The notes beneath the pieces were generated by a model that worked only from the letters and a program-made list of their open reading frames with translations, was not told where the DNA came from and did no database searches. Positions 56,143 to 63,442 of a stretch of 64,000 nt of DNA are shown in pieces; positions within the stretch are counted from its first letter, which is position 1, and the number at the start of each line of letters is the position of its first letter. Source of the stretch: Roseateles puraquae. GTDB lineage: Bacteria; Pseudomonadota; Gammaproteobacteria; Burkholderiales; Burkholderiaceae_C. The DNA lies in the NCBI RefSeq assembly GCF_002205845.1, contig NZ_NISI01000018.1:1-64000 (forward strand). Direction: 5' to 3'. Position numbers and translations under genes: made by a program.

Positions 56143-56156
56143 CGACCGTTCGGTCG
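56143..56156. promoter_or_regulatory. TetR-type operator upstream of livH
   Basis: CGACCG-TT-CGGTCG is a perfect 14-bp palindrome centred 51 bp before the livH ATG. The ACCGTTCGGT core is typical of TetR-family binding sites. A TAGGAT hexamer at about 56167-56172 could be the -10 box. No TetR gene lies in the window, so the regulator would act from elsewhere. Confidence 0.6.
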
Positions 56157-56200
56157 ATCAATCGCGCATAGGATCGGCCACGCCTTCTTTCCGCGTTGCC

Positions 56201-57238
56201 ATGGACCTCACGATTGCCGCCATCCTCGGGCTCGACGGCCTCACCAACGGGGCCATCTATGCCTTGGTCGCCCTGGCCCTGGTGCTGGTGTTCTCCGTCA
56301 CCCGCATCATCTTCATTCCGCAGGGCGAGTTCGTCGCCTTCGGCGCGCTCACGCTGGCGTCGCTGCAACTCGGCAAGGTGCCGGGCACGGTGTGGCTGCT
56401 GTTGATGATGGCCGTGGCCGCGGCGGTGCTGGACGTCACGCAGGGACTGCGCGAGCGCTGGCCCGCCGGGCGATTCAAGTCCGTGCTGCTGAAGACGCTG
56501 GCGCTGCCCGTGGCCTTGTCGCTCGCCACCCCGTGGCTGCTGCAGCAACAGCCGCCCCTGTGGCTCCAGGTGCTGCTGACCCTGGCCATCGTCACCGCCA
56601 TGGGCCCGCTGCTGTACCGCCTGGCCTACCGCGCGCTGTCGGGCGCGAGCGTGCTGACGCTGCTCATCGTGTCGGTCGGCGTGCACTTCGCGCTGACCGG
56701 GCTGGGGCTCGTGTTCTTCGGGGCCGAGGGCTACCGAACACCGGCGTTCTGGGAGGCGCGCTTCGATGTCGGGCCGCTGAGCTTTACGGGCCAGACGCTG
56801 ATCATCTTCGGCGCCTCGGTGGCCTTGCTCGTGGCCATGTATCTGTTCTTCGAGCGCACCCTCACCGGCAAGGCGCTGCGGGCCACGTCGGTCAACCGCA
56901 CCGGCGCCCGGTTGATGGGCATCTCGGGGGATGCCGCCGGCAGCCAGACGTTCACCATGGCCGCCTTCATCGGCGCCCTGTCGGGCCTGCTGATCGCGCC
57001 GTCCACCACCATCTATTACGACACCGGTTTCCTGATCGGTCTCAAAGGCTTCGTCGCCGCGGTGTTCGGTGGCCTGGGCAGCTTCCCGATGGCGCTGTCG
57101 GGTGCCATCGGCGTGGGCCTGATCGAGAGCTTCGGCTCCTTCTGGGCCAGTGCCTTCAAGGAGGTCATCGTGTTCACGGTGATCCTGCCGGTGCTGCTGT
57201 GGCGGTCCTTCGTGGACCCGCACCACGAGGAGCATTGA
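56201..57238 (+). CDS. livH: Branched-chain amino acid ABC transporter permease LivH
   Basis: 345 aa, inner-membrane permease of a HAAT-family importer. Begins [39 protein letters not shown], the classic LivH start. Eight or more helices; the C-terminal SFRATSVNR-type loop ([21 protein letters not shown]-like) and [34 protein letters not shown] are typical. It is slightly longer than the usual 300 aa because of an extra segment around residues 65-125. The stop overlaps the GxxExxY ATG (TGATG). Confidence 0.92.
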   Translation: MDLTIAAILGLDGLTNGAIYALVALALVLVFSVTRIIFIPQGEFVAFGALTLASLQLGKVPGTVWLLLMMAVAAAVLDVTQGLRERWPAGRFKSVLLKTLALPVALSLATPWLLQQQPPLWLQVLLTLAIVTAMGPLLYRLAYRALSGASVLTLLIVSVGVHFALTGLGLVFFGAEGYRTPAFWEARFDVGPLSFTGQTLIIFGASVALLVAMYLFFERTLTGKALRATSVNRTGARLMGISGDAAGSQTFTMAAFIGALSGLLIAPSTTIYYDTGFLIGLKGFVAAVFGGLGSFPMALSGAIGVGLIESFGSFWASAFKEVIVFTVILPVLLWRSFVDPHHEEH

Positions 57239-57645
57239 TGGGCGACGCCGAACACAGCCACAGAGGCACAGAGGCACAGAGATACCGGGTCAGTGACACG
57301 GTCATCGCTGCTGCCATCGAAGTCCACAAGGAACTGGGTCCTGGCTTGTTCGAAAGCGCCTATGAGGCCGCCATGGATATCGAACTGAAGGCGCGCGGCG
57401 TGGAAGTGCAGCGCCAGTTGGAGGTGCCCATGACGTACAAGGGGCAGCCGCTGGGCTCCAGTTACCGCGTCGATCTGGTGGTGGAGCGCGAGCTGGTGGT
57501 GGAGCTCAAGGCCGTCGAGCGCCTTGCCCCTGTTCACACCGCCCAGGTGCTGACCTATCTGCGGCTGCTGAAACTGCGCGCCGGCTTGCTGATCAACTTC
57601 AATCACGCCCAGCTTCGACAAGGTGTGAAGAGGATTTCGCTGTGA
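57238..57645 (+). CDS. GxxExxY family protein, PD-(D/E)XK nuclease-like
   Basis: 135 aa. The diagnostic GLFESAY (Gly36, Glu39, Tyr42) is present, and Asp79 with Glu89-Leu-Lys91 (YRVDLVVERELVVELKAVE) matches the D...ExK core of the PD-(D/E)XK superfamily; LTYLRLLKLRAGLLINF completes the fold. The biological role of the family is not established. Residues 5-15 (EHSHRGTEAQR) are encoded by the left inverted repeat, and the only possible start, ATG 57238, lies outside the element, overlapping the livH stop. Thus the gene appears to borrow its start from the host operon. It interrupts the liv transporter genes and has no evident link to amino acid uptake. Confidence 0.9.
   Translation: MGDAEHSHRGTEAQRYRVSDTVIAAAIEVHKELGPGLFESAYEAAMDIELKARGVEVQRQLEVPMTYKGQPLGSSYRVDLVVERELVVELKAVERLAPVHTAQVLTYLRLLKLRAGLLINFNHAQLRQGVKRISL
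57250..57282 (+). repeat. Left 33-bp terminal inverted repeat of the GxxExxY element
   Basis: Starts GAACACAGC and continues with three tandem octamer units of CACAGAGG type, the last ending CACAGAGA. It is the perfect reverse complement of 57654-57686. It also codes for the N-terminus of the GxxExxY protein. Confidence 0.9.
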
Positions 57646-57653
57646 ACCCGCTC

Positions 57654-57686
57654 TCTCTGTGCCTCTGTGCCTCTGTGGCTGTGTTC
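57654..57686 (-). repeat. Right 33-bp terminal inverted repeat of the GxxExxY element
   Basis: Reads TCTCTGTGCCTCTGTG and ends GGCTGTGTTC, the exact reverse complement of the left end. It lies between the GxxExxY stop and livM. A long in-frame extension of livM would read through it, which is why ATG 57704 is preferred for livM. Confidence 0.9.
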
Positions 57687-57703
57687 TGGGGCCTGTGCCG
57701 ATC

Positions 57704-59488
57704 ATGACGTCTTTGAAACGTGCCCATTTCGCGGCAGTTGCCGCGCTCGTGCTGCTCGTGCTGCCCTTCGTGCCGGTGCCCGATTTCTGGATCACGCAGC
57801 TCAACTACATCGGCCTGTTCTCGCTGGTCGTGCTTGGGCTCGTGCTGTTGACCGGTGTCGGCGGCCTGACCTCGTTCGGGCAGGCGGCGTTTGCCGGTGT
57901 CGGCGCTTATACGACGGCCTACATGAGCACGGTCATGGGCCTGTCGCCCTGGCTCGGACTGGTGGCGGGGCTGGCCATCACGCTGGTGCTGGCCCTGGTC
58001 ATCGGGGCGCTGACGCTGCGCATGTCGGGCCACTACCTGCCGCTGGCCACCATCTGCTGGTGCCTCGCGCTGTACTACCTCGTCGGCAACCTGGAGGCCC
58101 TGGGCAAGTACGACGGGCTGCTCGGCCTGCCGGCGCTGCAACTGGGCGACTTCAGCTTCCGGAGCGAGCGGCGCATCTACCTGCTGATCTGGGCAGCGGC
58201 GCTGCTGGCAGCGGTGGGCGTGACCCGGCTGCTGGACTCGCGGCCCGGGCGCATCATGCGCGCGCTCAACACCAACCGCGGTGGCGGCGCCACCATGCCC
58301 GAGGCCATGGGCGCGAGCACCTTCCGCTACAAGCTGGTGATGTTCGTCGTGGCCGCGCTGCTGGCCTCGCTGTCGGGCTGGCTGTATGCGCACATGCAGC
58401 GCAGCGTGAACCCCTCACCCTTTGGCATCAAGTTCGGCATCGAGTACCTGTTCATGGCGGTGCTCGGCGGCATTGGCACGGTGGGCGGAGCGTTCACCGG
58501 CGCGGCACTGGTCAAGCTCGCGGAGGACCAGCTCAAGGTCTGGCTGCCGGTGGTGTTCGGCGGCTCGGGCAACTACGAGATCATCGTGTTCGGCGTGGTG
58601 CTGGTGCTGGTGCTGCGCTTCGCGCCCGAGGGGCTGTGGCCGCTGTTGGCGCGCTGGCTGCCCGCCCGCGGCCACAAGGCGGTGGACGAGCAGGCACCGC
58701 GGCTGTCCGCTCGCAGCCATCCGCCGCGCGGCGCCGCGCTGCTGGATGTGCGCCAGATCCGGAAGCAGTTCGGCGGGCTGACGGCCGTCAACGACATCAG
58801 CTTCACCATCCGTGCCGGCGACATCGTCGGCCTGATCGGCCCGAACGGCGCAGGCAAGAGCACCACCTTCAACCTGGTGTCCGGCGTGCTGCCGCTCACC
58901 GCCGGGGAGGTCGAGCTGCTGGGCCAGCGCGTGGACGGCCGTGGCAGCCGGGCCATCGCGCGGGCGGGGCTCTCGCGCACCTTCCAGCACGTCAAGCTGG
59001 TGCCCGACATGACGGTGCTCGACAACGTCGCCCTCGGCACCTATCTGCGCACCCGCACGGGCACGCTGCGCGCCATGCTCGGCCTGAATGGCGCCGAGGA
59101 GGCCCAGGCCCGCGCCGAGGCGATGCGCCAACTGCGCCGCATCGGCCTGGATGGCCAGGCCCATGAGCTCGCTGGGAACCTGGCCCTTGGCCCGCAACGT
59201 CTGGTGGAAATTGCGCGTGCGCTGGCCAGCGACCCGTCGCTGCTGCTGTTGGACGAACCGGCCGCTGGCCTGCGCCACAAGGAGAAGGCCGCGCTGGCCG
59301 ATGTGCTGCGCCAGCTGAAGGCCGAGGGACTGTCCCTGCTGCTGGTGGAGCACGACATGGACTTCGTGATGAAGCTCACCGACCGCATCGTCGTCATGGA
59401 ATTCGGCCGCCACTTGATGGAGGGCACGCCCGCCGAGGTGCAGGCCAGCCCGGCCGTGCGCGCGGCCTACCTGGGGGCAGAAGAATGA
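57704..59488 (+). CDS. Fused LivM-LivG branched-chain amino acid ABC permease/ATPase
   Basis: 594 aa. N-terminal LivM permease (residues 1-320; NYIGLFSLVVLGLVLLTGVGGLTSFGQAAFAGVGAYTTAY, and GIKFGIEYLFMAVLGGIGTVGGAFTGA) joined to a LivG ATPase (about 345-594) with Walker A IGPNGAGKST, a GLSRTFQHVKLVPDMTVLDNVALG stretch, an atypical signature region NLALGPQRLVEIARAL and Walker B LLLLDEPAAGLR. Such fusions are known in Betaproteobacteria. The LivG signature reads LALGPQR instead of LSYGxQR. ATG 57704 lies 18 bp past the mobile element. The stop overlaps livF. Confidence 0.92.
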   Translation: MTSLKRAHFAAVAALVLLVLPFVPVPDFWITQLNYIGLFSLVVLGLVLLTGVGGLTSFGQAAFAGVGAYTTAYMSTVMGLSPWLGLVAGLAITLVLALVIGALTLRMSGHYLPLATICWCLALYYLVGNLEALGKYDGLLGLPALQLGDFSFRSERRIYLLIWAAALLAAVGVTRLLDSRPGRIMRALNTNRGGGATMPEAMGASTFRYKLVMFVVAALLASLSGWLYAHMQRSVNPSPFGIKFGIEYLFMAVLGGIGTVGGAFTGAALVKLAEDQLKVWLPVVFGGSGNYEIIVFGVVLVLVLRFAPEGLWPLLARWLPARGHKAVDEQAPRLSARSHPPRGAALLDVRQIRKQFGGLTAVNDISFTIRAGDIVGLIGPNGAGKSTTFNLVSGVLPLTAGEVELLGQRVDGRGSRAIARAGLSRTFQHVKLVPDMTVLDNVALGTYLRTRTGTLRAMLGLNGAEEAQARAEAMRQLRRIGLDGQAHELAGNLALGPQRLVEIARALASDPSLLLLDEPAAGLRHKEKAALADVLRQLKAEGLSLLLVEHDMDFVMKLTDRIVVMEFGRHLMEGTPAEVQASPAVRAAYLGAEE

Positions 59489-60216
59489 GCGCGTTGCTTG
59501 AAGTGCGCGACCTGCATGCCGGCTACGGGCGCGCGGAAGTGCTGCACGGCCTGAGCCTGACGGCCGAGGCCAGGAGCGTCGTCACGGTGATCGGGCCCAA
59601 TGGCGCCGGCAAGAGCACGCTGCTGGGCGCCTTGATGGGCTTGATCCCGTCGCGCAGTGCCGTGTTGAAGTTCGCCGGCGAAGACATCGCGCGCCTGACG
59701 CTCGAAGAGCGCGTCATGGCCGGCCTGGCCCTCGTGCCGGAAAAGCGCGAGCTCTTCGGCACCATGAGCGTGGAAGACAACCTGCTGCTCGGCGGCTGGC
59801 GGCCCAAGACCCTGGGCCAGCGGCAGTGGCGTGACGGCCTGGAGAGCGTCTATGCGCGCTTCCCCCGCCTGAAGGAGCGCCGCACGCAGGCGGCGGGCAC
59901 CTTGTCAGGCGGCGAGCGCCAGATGCTTGCGCTGGGGCGGGCGCTGATGGGGCAACCCAAGCTGCTGATGCTCGACGAACCCAGCCTGGGGCTGGCGCCG
60001 CTGATCGTGCGTGAGATCTTCGCCATCGTCGAGGACCTGCGCGCCACCGGCGTGAGCATTCTGTTGGTGGAGCAGAACGCGCGTGCCGCGCTGCGCGTGG
60101 CTGACCACGGCCATGTGCTGGAGACGGGTGAGTTCGGCCTGAGCGGCCCGGCCGATCAACTGGCCGCCGACCCGCGAGTGATCGAGACCTACCTCGGCGC
60201 CGGTCACGCGGGCTGA
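59485..60216 (+). CDS. livF: Branched-chain amino acid ABC transporter ATP-binding protein LivF
   Basis: 243 aa. Second ATPase of the transporter: LLEVRDLHAGYGRAEVLHGLSL at the start, Walker A IGPNGAGKST, LALVPEKRELFGTMSVEDNLLLG (LivF-specific), signature LSGGERQMLALGRAL, Walker B LLMLDEPSLGLAPLIVREIF and LLVEQNARAAL. ATGA overlap with the fused gene. It ends within 13 nt of overlap with the convergent DUF938 gene. No substrate-binding protein gene (livK/livJ) is present next to the operon. Confidence 0.95.
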   Translation: MSALLEVRDLHAGYGRAEVLHGLSLTAEARSVVTVIGPNGAGKSTLLGALMGLIPSRSAVLKFAGEDIARLTLEERVMAGLALVPEKRELFGTMSVEDNLLLGGWRPKTLGQRQWRDGLESVYARFPRLKERRTQAAGTLSGGERQMLALGRALMGQPKLLMLDEPSLGLAPLIVREIFAIVEDLRATGVSILLVEQNARAALRVADHGHVLETGEFGLSGPADQLAADPRVIETYLGAGHAG

Positions 60217-60815
60217 GCCTGCACCCAGAGCAGCAGCAGGTTGTTCGCGGGCATCGCCACGCGCTCGCGCAGCATGAGGCCGTGGGCGCGGGCCACCCTC
60301 GCCACATCGGCCAGGCGCCGCAAGCCCCAGGCCGGGTGGCGCTGCTTCAGGTCGGCGTCGAAGGCGAGATTGCTGGGGGCGGTGTCCACGCCGTCTTCCA
60401 GGTAGGGGCCGTAGGTGATCAACATCCCCTGAGGCGCGAGGTGGCGAGATGCCCCGCGCATCAGCGCCTCGGTGCAGGCCCAGGGCGCGATGTGGATCAT
60501 GTTGGCGCAGTAGATCGCGTCCACCTCGGCCGACACGCCGGCCCAGGTCGGCGCCAGGACGTCCAGCGGCAGCGGGGTCCGCACGTTCGATAGTTCGGCG
60601 CACCAGTCGGCGATGCCCGGCAGGGCGTCGGCGTCGAAATCGGTGGGCTGCCATTGCCAGCCTGGCAGCGCGGCGGCGAAGGCGGCGGCATGCTGGCCCG
60701 TGCCGCTGGCGATCTCCAGCATCAGGCCCGAGGCGGGCAGCCAGCGCTGCAGCTCGGCCAGGATGTGCGGCGCGTTGCGTTCCGCGGCGGGGCTGTGACG
60801 GCGGGCGTCGTGCAT
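60204..60815 (-). CDS. DUF938 family SAM-dependent methyltransferase-like protein
   Basis: 203 aa. DUF938 starts RRHSPAAERNAPHILAELQRWLP and has the SAM-binding LEIASGTGQHAAAFAAALPGWQWQPTDFD, then IYCANMIHIAPWACTEALM and LITYGPYLEDG with SNLAFDADLKQRHPAWGLR. These are all family hallmarks. Its substrate is unknown. ATG 60815 lies 3 nt beyond the TauE/SafE stop; the in-frame extension upstream belongs to that gene's antiparallel frame. Confidence 0.92.
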   Translation of the reverse strand: MHDARRHSPAAERNAPHILAELQRWLPASGLMLEIASGTGQHAAAFAAALPGWQWQPTDFDADALPGIADWCAELSNVRTPLPLDVLAPTWAGVSAEVDAIYCANMIHIAPWACTEALMRGASRHLAPQGMLITYGPYLEDGVDTAPSNLAFDADLKQRHPAWGLRRLADVARVARAHGLMLRERVAMPANNLLLLWVQAQPA

Positions 60816-60817
60816 GC

Positions 60818-61558
60818 TCAGATCGGCCGCAGGAAGAGCCCAACCGTCAGCGCGATGCCCAGGCCCACGATGGCCAGGCGCAGCGCCTTCTCGTTGACGT
60901 GGTGCAGCGCCCAGGCGCCGGCCAGGCCACCGAGCAGGGCGCTCACGCCCAGCACCACGGCCTGCAGCCAGTGCACCTCGGGTGAGGTGATGAAGAGGGC
61001 CACGGCCGAGGCATTCATGATGCCGGCGAGCACGTTCTTGGTGGCCCCCGCATTGCGCGTCGGCATGCCGGCGATGGTGAGGGCCGCCAGCATCAGGAAG
61101 CCGATGCCGCCGCCGAAGTAGCCGCCATAGATCGCGATCAGGAATTGCATGACCGCCGTCGGCGCCGCGCCGAGGTGCCGGCCTTCGGCCGCAGGCTTGC
61201 GCAGGAAGCTGCCCCAGGCGAACACGCTGGTGGCGAACAGCACCAGCCAGGGCACGAGGCGCGCAAAGACCGACGAGGGCGTGTGCAGCAGCAGCCAGGC
61301 ACCCACGGCGCCGCCGACCAGGCTCAGCCCGATGAGCGCCCGCACCGACAGCGTCGGCGTGCCGCTGACCAGCCGCCGGCCGGCCCAGCCCGAGGTCATC
61401 TGCCCCGGGAACAGGGCCACGGTCGAGGTGATGTTGGCCGCCAGTGGCGACATGCCCGTGAGGATGAGGGCGGGCAGCGTCACGAAGGAGCCACCACCTG
61501 CGAGAGCGTTCTGCAGACCGGCCCAGAGGCCGGCCAGCACCAGGAGGGCGAGAGCCAT
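60818..61558 (-). CDS. TauE/SafE family sulfite exporter-like protein
   Basis: 246 aa and about eight helices. The repeat begins LAGLWAGLQNALAGGGSFVTLPALILTGMSPLAANITSTVALFPG and recurs as FLIAIYGGYFGGGIGFLMLAALTIAGMPTRNAGATKNVLAGIMNASAV. This GGGSF/GGGIGF pairing is typical of the family, which exports sulfite, sulfoacetate or other small anions. ATG 61558 starts a clear first helix; a longer in-frame start is less likely. It is divergent from the AAA ATPase gene with 62 bp between. Confidence 0.9.
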   Translation of the reverse strand: MALALLVLAGLWAGLQNALAGGGSFVTLPALILTGMSPLAANITSTVALFPGQMTSGWAGRRLVSGTPTLSVRALIGLSLVGGAVGAWLLLHTPSSVFARLVPWLVLFATSVFAWGSFLRKPAAEGRHLGAAPTAVMQFLIAIYGGYFGGGIGFLMLAALTIAGMPTRNAGATKNVLAGIMNASAVALFITSPEVHWLQAVVLGVSALLGGLAGAWALHHVNEKALRLAIVGLGIALTVGLFLRPI

Positions 61559-61620
61559 GTCGGAGGTTGCGCGAGTAAAGACTGGAAGTTCCGTCGAGCA
61601 TACGGCTCGACCCGACCACA

Positions 61621-62370
61621 ATGCTGGCCATGGCCCGTCTGAACCGTCCGTATCTGCTGCATGCAGGCTTGCGCCCGGGGGCCGAGGTCGACTTCGACAG
61701 TTACCCGTTCAACATTCCGGCCGTGCGGGAGATGGGCCAGATCGACTTCCACCCGAACGTCACGTTCTTCGTAGGCGAAAACGGCGCGGGCAAGTCGACC
61801 GTGCTGGAAGGTCTTGCACTGGCGCTGGGCTACAGCGCAGAAGGCGGCACACGCAACGTGCGCCTGCAGACGGTCGAATCAGTCTCCAACCTGCATGAAG
61901 TGCTGCGCCTGGCGCGCGGCGTGCCGGCGCCGCGCGACGGCTACTTTCTGCGGGCCGAGACCTTGTTCAACGTGGCCTCTTACATGGATGAGGTCGGCTA
62001 CACCGAGGGCTATGGCGGCTCTCTGCATCGGCGCTCGCACGGTGAGGCGTTCATGGCGGTGCTGCTGAACAAGCTGCGCGGCCGCGGCCTGTACCTGCTG
62101 GACGAACCCGAAGCCGCGCTGTCGCCGAACCGGCAGCTGGCCGCACTGTCCGCGATTCATGCGCTGGTCGAAAACGGTTCTCAGTTCATCATCGCCACGC
62201 ACTCGCCCATCCTGCTGGCCTACCCGCATGCCCGCATCGTGCTGTTCGATGGCTCGGGTCTGGCCGAGGTCGCCTACGAGGACACCGAGCACTACGCCGT
62301 CACGCGAGACTTCCTCAATCATCCCCAGCGCCGCCTGGCGCAACTGCTGGGCGATGACGGTTCGCCCTGA
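61621..62370 (+). CDS. Stand-alone AAA (ABC-like) family ATPase
   Basis: 249 aa. An ABC/SMC-type ATPase without a transporter domain: Walker A VGENGAGKST, a signature-like GGSLHRRSHGEAF (SxGE), Walker B LYLLDEPEAALSP, followed by FIIATHSPILLAYP. The N-terminus has LRPGAEVDFDSYPFNIPAVREMGQIDFHP. Homologues are widespread as predicted ATPases of unknown function, and some similar proteins belong to OLD-like or anti-phage modules. No nuclease partner is adjacent. ATG 61621 or 61630 may be used. Confidence 0.85.
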   Translation: MLAMARLNRPYLLHAGLRPGAEVDFDSYPFNIPAVREMGQIDFHPNVTFFVGENGAGKSTVLEGLALALGYSAEGGTRNVRLQTVESVSNLHEVLRLARGVPAPRDGYFLRAETLFNVASYMDEVGYTEGYGGSLHRRSHGEAFMAVLLNKLRGRGLYLLDEPEAALSPNRQLAALSAIHALVENGSQFIIATHSPILLAYPHARIVLFDGSGLAEVAYEDTEHYAVTRDFLNHPQRRLAQLLGDDGSP

Positions 62371-62436
62371 TCACAGAGCGCGTGCGACGCGAGAGACAGG
62401 CCAGTTGCGCGCTGTTGACACATCGTTTGCCCGCCC

Positions 62437-62454
62437 TGGCCTGCCGTCAGGCCA
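62437..62454. terminator. Hairpin overlapping the pirin stop codon
   Basis: TGGCCTG at 62437-62443 and CAGGCCA at 62448-62454 form a 7-bp stem with a 4-nt loop at the end of the pirin gene, in the convergent gap after the AAA ATPase. No T run follows, so it is only a possible weak terminator. Confidence 0.4.
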
Positions 62455-63316
62455 GACGCCCGGCCTGGAAGTCGCGCACCGCCTGCACCAGTTCGGCCTC
62501 GGTGTTCATCACGAACGGGCCGTACTGCGCAATCGGCTCACCCAGCGGCTGGCCGGCAATCAGCAGCGCGCGGGTGGGGGCCTCGGCGGCTTGCAGGCGC
62601 ACGCCGTCGCTGCCGGGCGTGTTGGCCAGGATGGCCATGCGGCCTGACAGCACCTGGCAACCGGTGTCAAAGCGCAGGCCGCCTTCGTAGACGTAAACGA
62701 AGGCGTTGTGCGTGGCCGGCAGCGGCTGCTCGAAGGTCGCACCGGGCGGCAGTTCCAGGTCGAGGTAGAGCGGCTCGGTCACTTCGCGCTGCACGGCGCC
62801 CTTCACGCCATGGCTTTCGCCAGCAATCACCCGCACCGTCACGCCGTCGCGCTCGAACTGCGGCACGTCGGCGCCTTGCACGTCCAGGTACCAGGGTGCG
62901 CGCAGCTTGTCGCGCGCCGGCAGGTTCAGCCAGAGCTGAAAGCCTGCCATGCGGCCTTCGCGCTGCTCGGGCATCTCGCTGTGGATGACGCCGCGGCCGG
63001 CCGTCATCCATTGCACGCCGCCGTCCGACACCAGGCCTTCATTGCCGGCCGAATCGCGGTGGCGGATGCGACCCTGGCGCATGTAGGTCACGGTCTCGAA
63101 GCCGCGGTGCGGATGCTCGGGGAAACCGGCGCCATAGTCCTCGGGCTTGTCCGAGGAGAAGTGGTCCAGCATCAGGAAGGGATCCAGGCGCCGCTGCAGG
63201 TTTTGCGTCAGCACACGCTCCAGCTTGACGCCGGCCCCGTCGCTCGTGGGCTGGCCCACCACCAGGCGTTCGACCTGGCGGGGTTGGCTCAGCAGGGAGG
63301 TGATGACGGTGGACAT
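62447..63316 (-). CDS. Pirin family protein
   Basis: 289 aa, bicupin. The N-terminal cupin has FPEHPHRGFETVTYMRQG (metal-binding His residues), then GRGVIHSEMPEQREGRMAGFQLWLNLPARDKL, both pirin signatures. The C-terminal cupin has GPFVMNTEAELVQAVRDFQAGRLA. Pirins can act as quercetin dioxygenase or regulatory proteins; the exact role is unknown. ATG 63316. It may be co-transcribed with azoR, which lies 126 bp upstream. Confidence 0.92.
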   Translation of the reverse strand: MSTVITSLLSQPRQVERLVVGQPTSDGAGVKLERVLTQNLQRRLDPFLMLDHFSSDKPEDYGAGFPEHPHRGFETVTYMRQGRIRHRDSAGNEGLVSDGGVQWMTAGRGVIHSEMPEQREGRMAGFQLWLNLPARDKLRAPWYLDVQGADVPQFERDGVTVRVIAGESHGVKGAVQREVTEPLYLDLELPPGATFEQPLPATHNAFVYVYEGGLRFDTGCQVLSGRMAILANTPGSDGVRLQAAEAPTRALLIAGQPLGEPIAQYGPFVMNTEAELVQAVRDFQAGRLA

Positions 63317-63393
63317 GGTCGTGGCCTTTCGGCGGCTTGCGGCCGCTGGAACATCTCAATGCAGTGGAGGGCGCCGTGCCCCTCGGGGCAGAT

Positions 63394-63425
63394 CAGGTCC
63401 GCGCGCGGTGAGCAGCACGGACCTG
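63394..63425. terminator. Inverted repeat downstream of azoR
   Basis: CAGGTCCG at 63394-63401 and CGGACCTG at 63418-63425 are perfect 8-bp arms around a 16-nt loop, 17 bp beyond the azoreductase stop on the minus strand. The G+C-rich loop can extend the stem partly. No T run is present, so terminator activity is uncertain. Confidence 0.4.
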
Positions 63426-63442
63426 GGCGGCGGACTTTCGGG

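Larger units (their letters stand above)
57250..57686 (+). mobile_element. Putative GxxExxY mobile element inserted in the liv operon
   Basis: 437 bp bounded by perfect 33-bp inverted repeats (57250-57282 and 57654-57686), with one gene inside. It sits exactly between livH and livM, which are normally adjacent or overlapping. The direction of the gene agrees with the operon. No target-site duplication is evident. A gene-less relative lies at 38757-38844. No transposase is encoded, so movement would need the GxxExxY product or an enzyme in trans. From memory, GxxExxY genes in other genomes also have HRGTEAQR-like N-termini, consistent with a conserved end sequence. Confidence 0.75.

Noticed and set aside
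57250-57282. Octamer repeats as a CRISPR array
   Set aside because: Units are 8 bp and contiguous with no spacers, and no cas genes are present.
57240-57696. Target-site duplication around the GxxExxY element
   Set aside because: The flanks GACGCC and TGGGGC do not form a direct repeat. Either no duplication is made or it has decayed.
57659-57703. Upstream start for the fused livM-livG gene
   Set aside because: It would encode part of the right terminal repeat (PLCLCGC) and adds no permease-like sequence. ATG 57704 starts directly before the first helix.
62371-62380. Single CACAGAG after the AAA ATPase gene as a third element copy
   Set aside because: Only seven bases match and there is no tandem octamer or inverted partner nearby.
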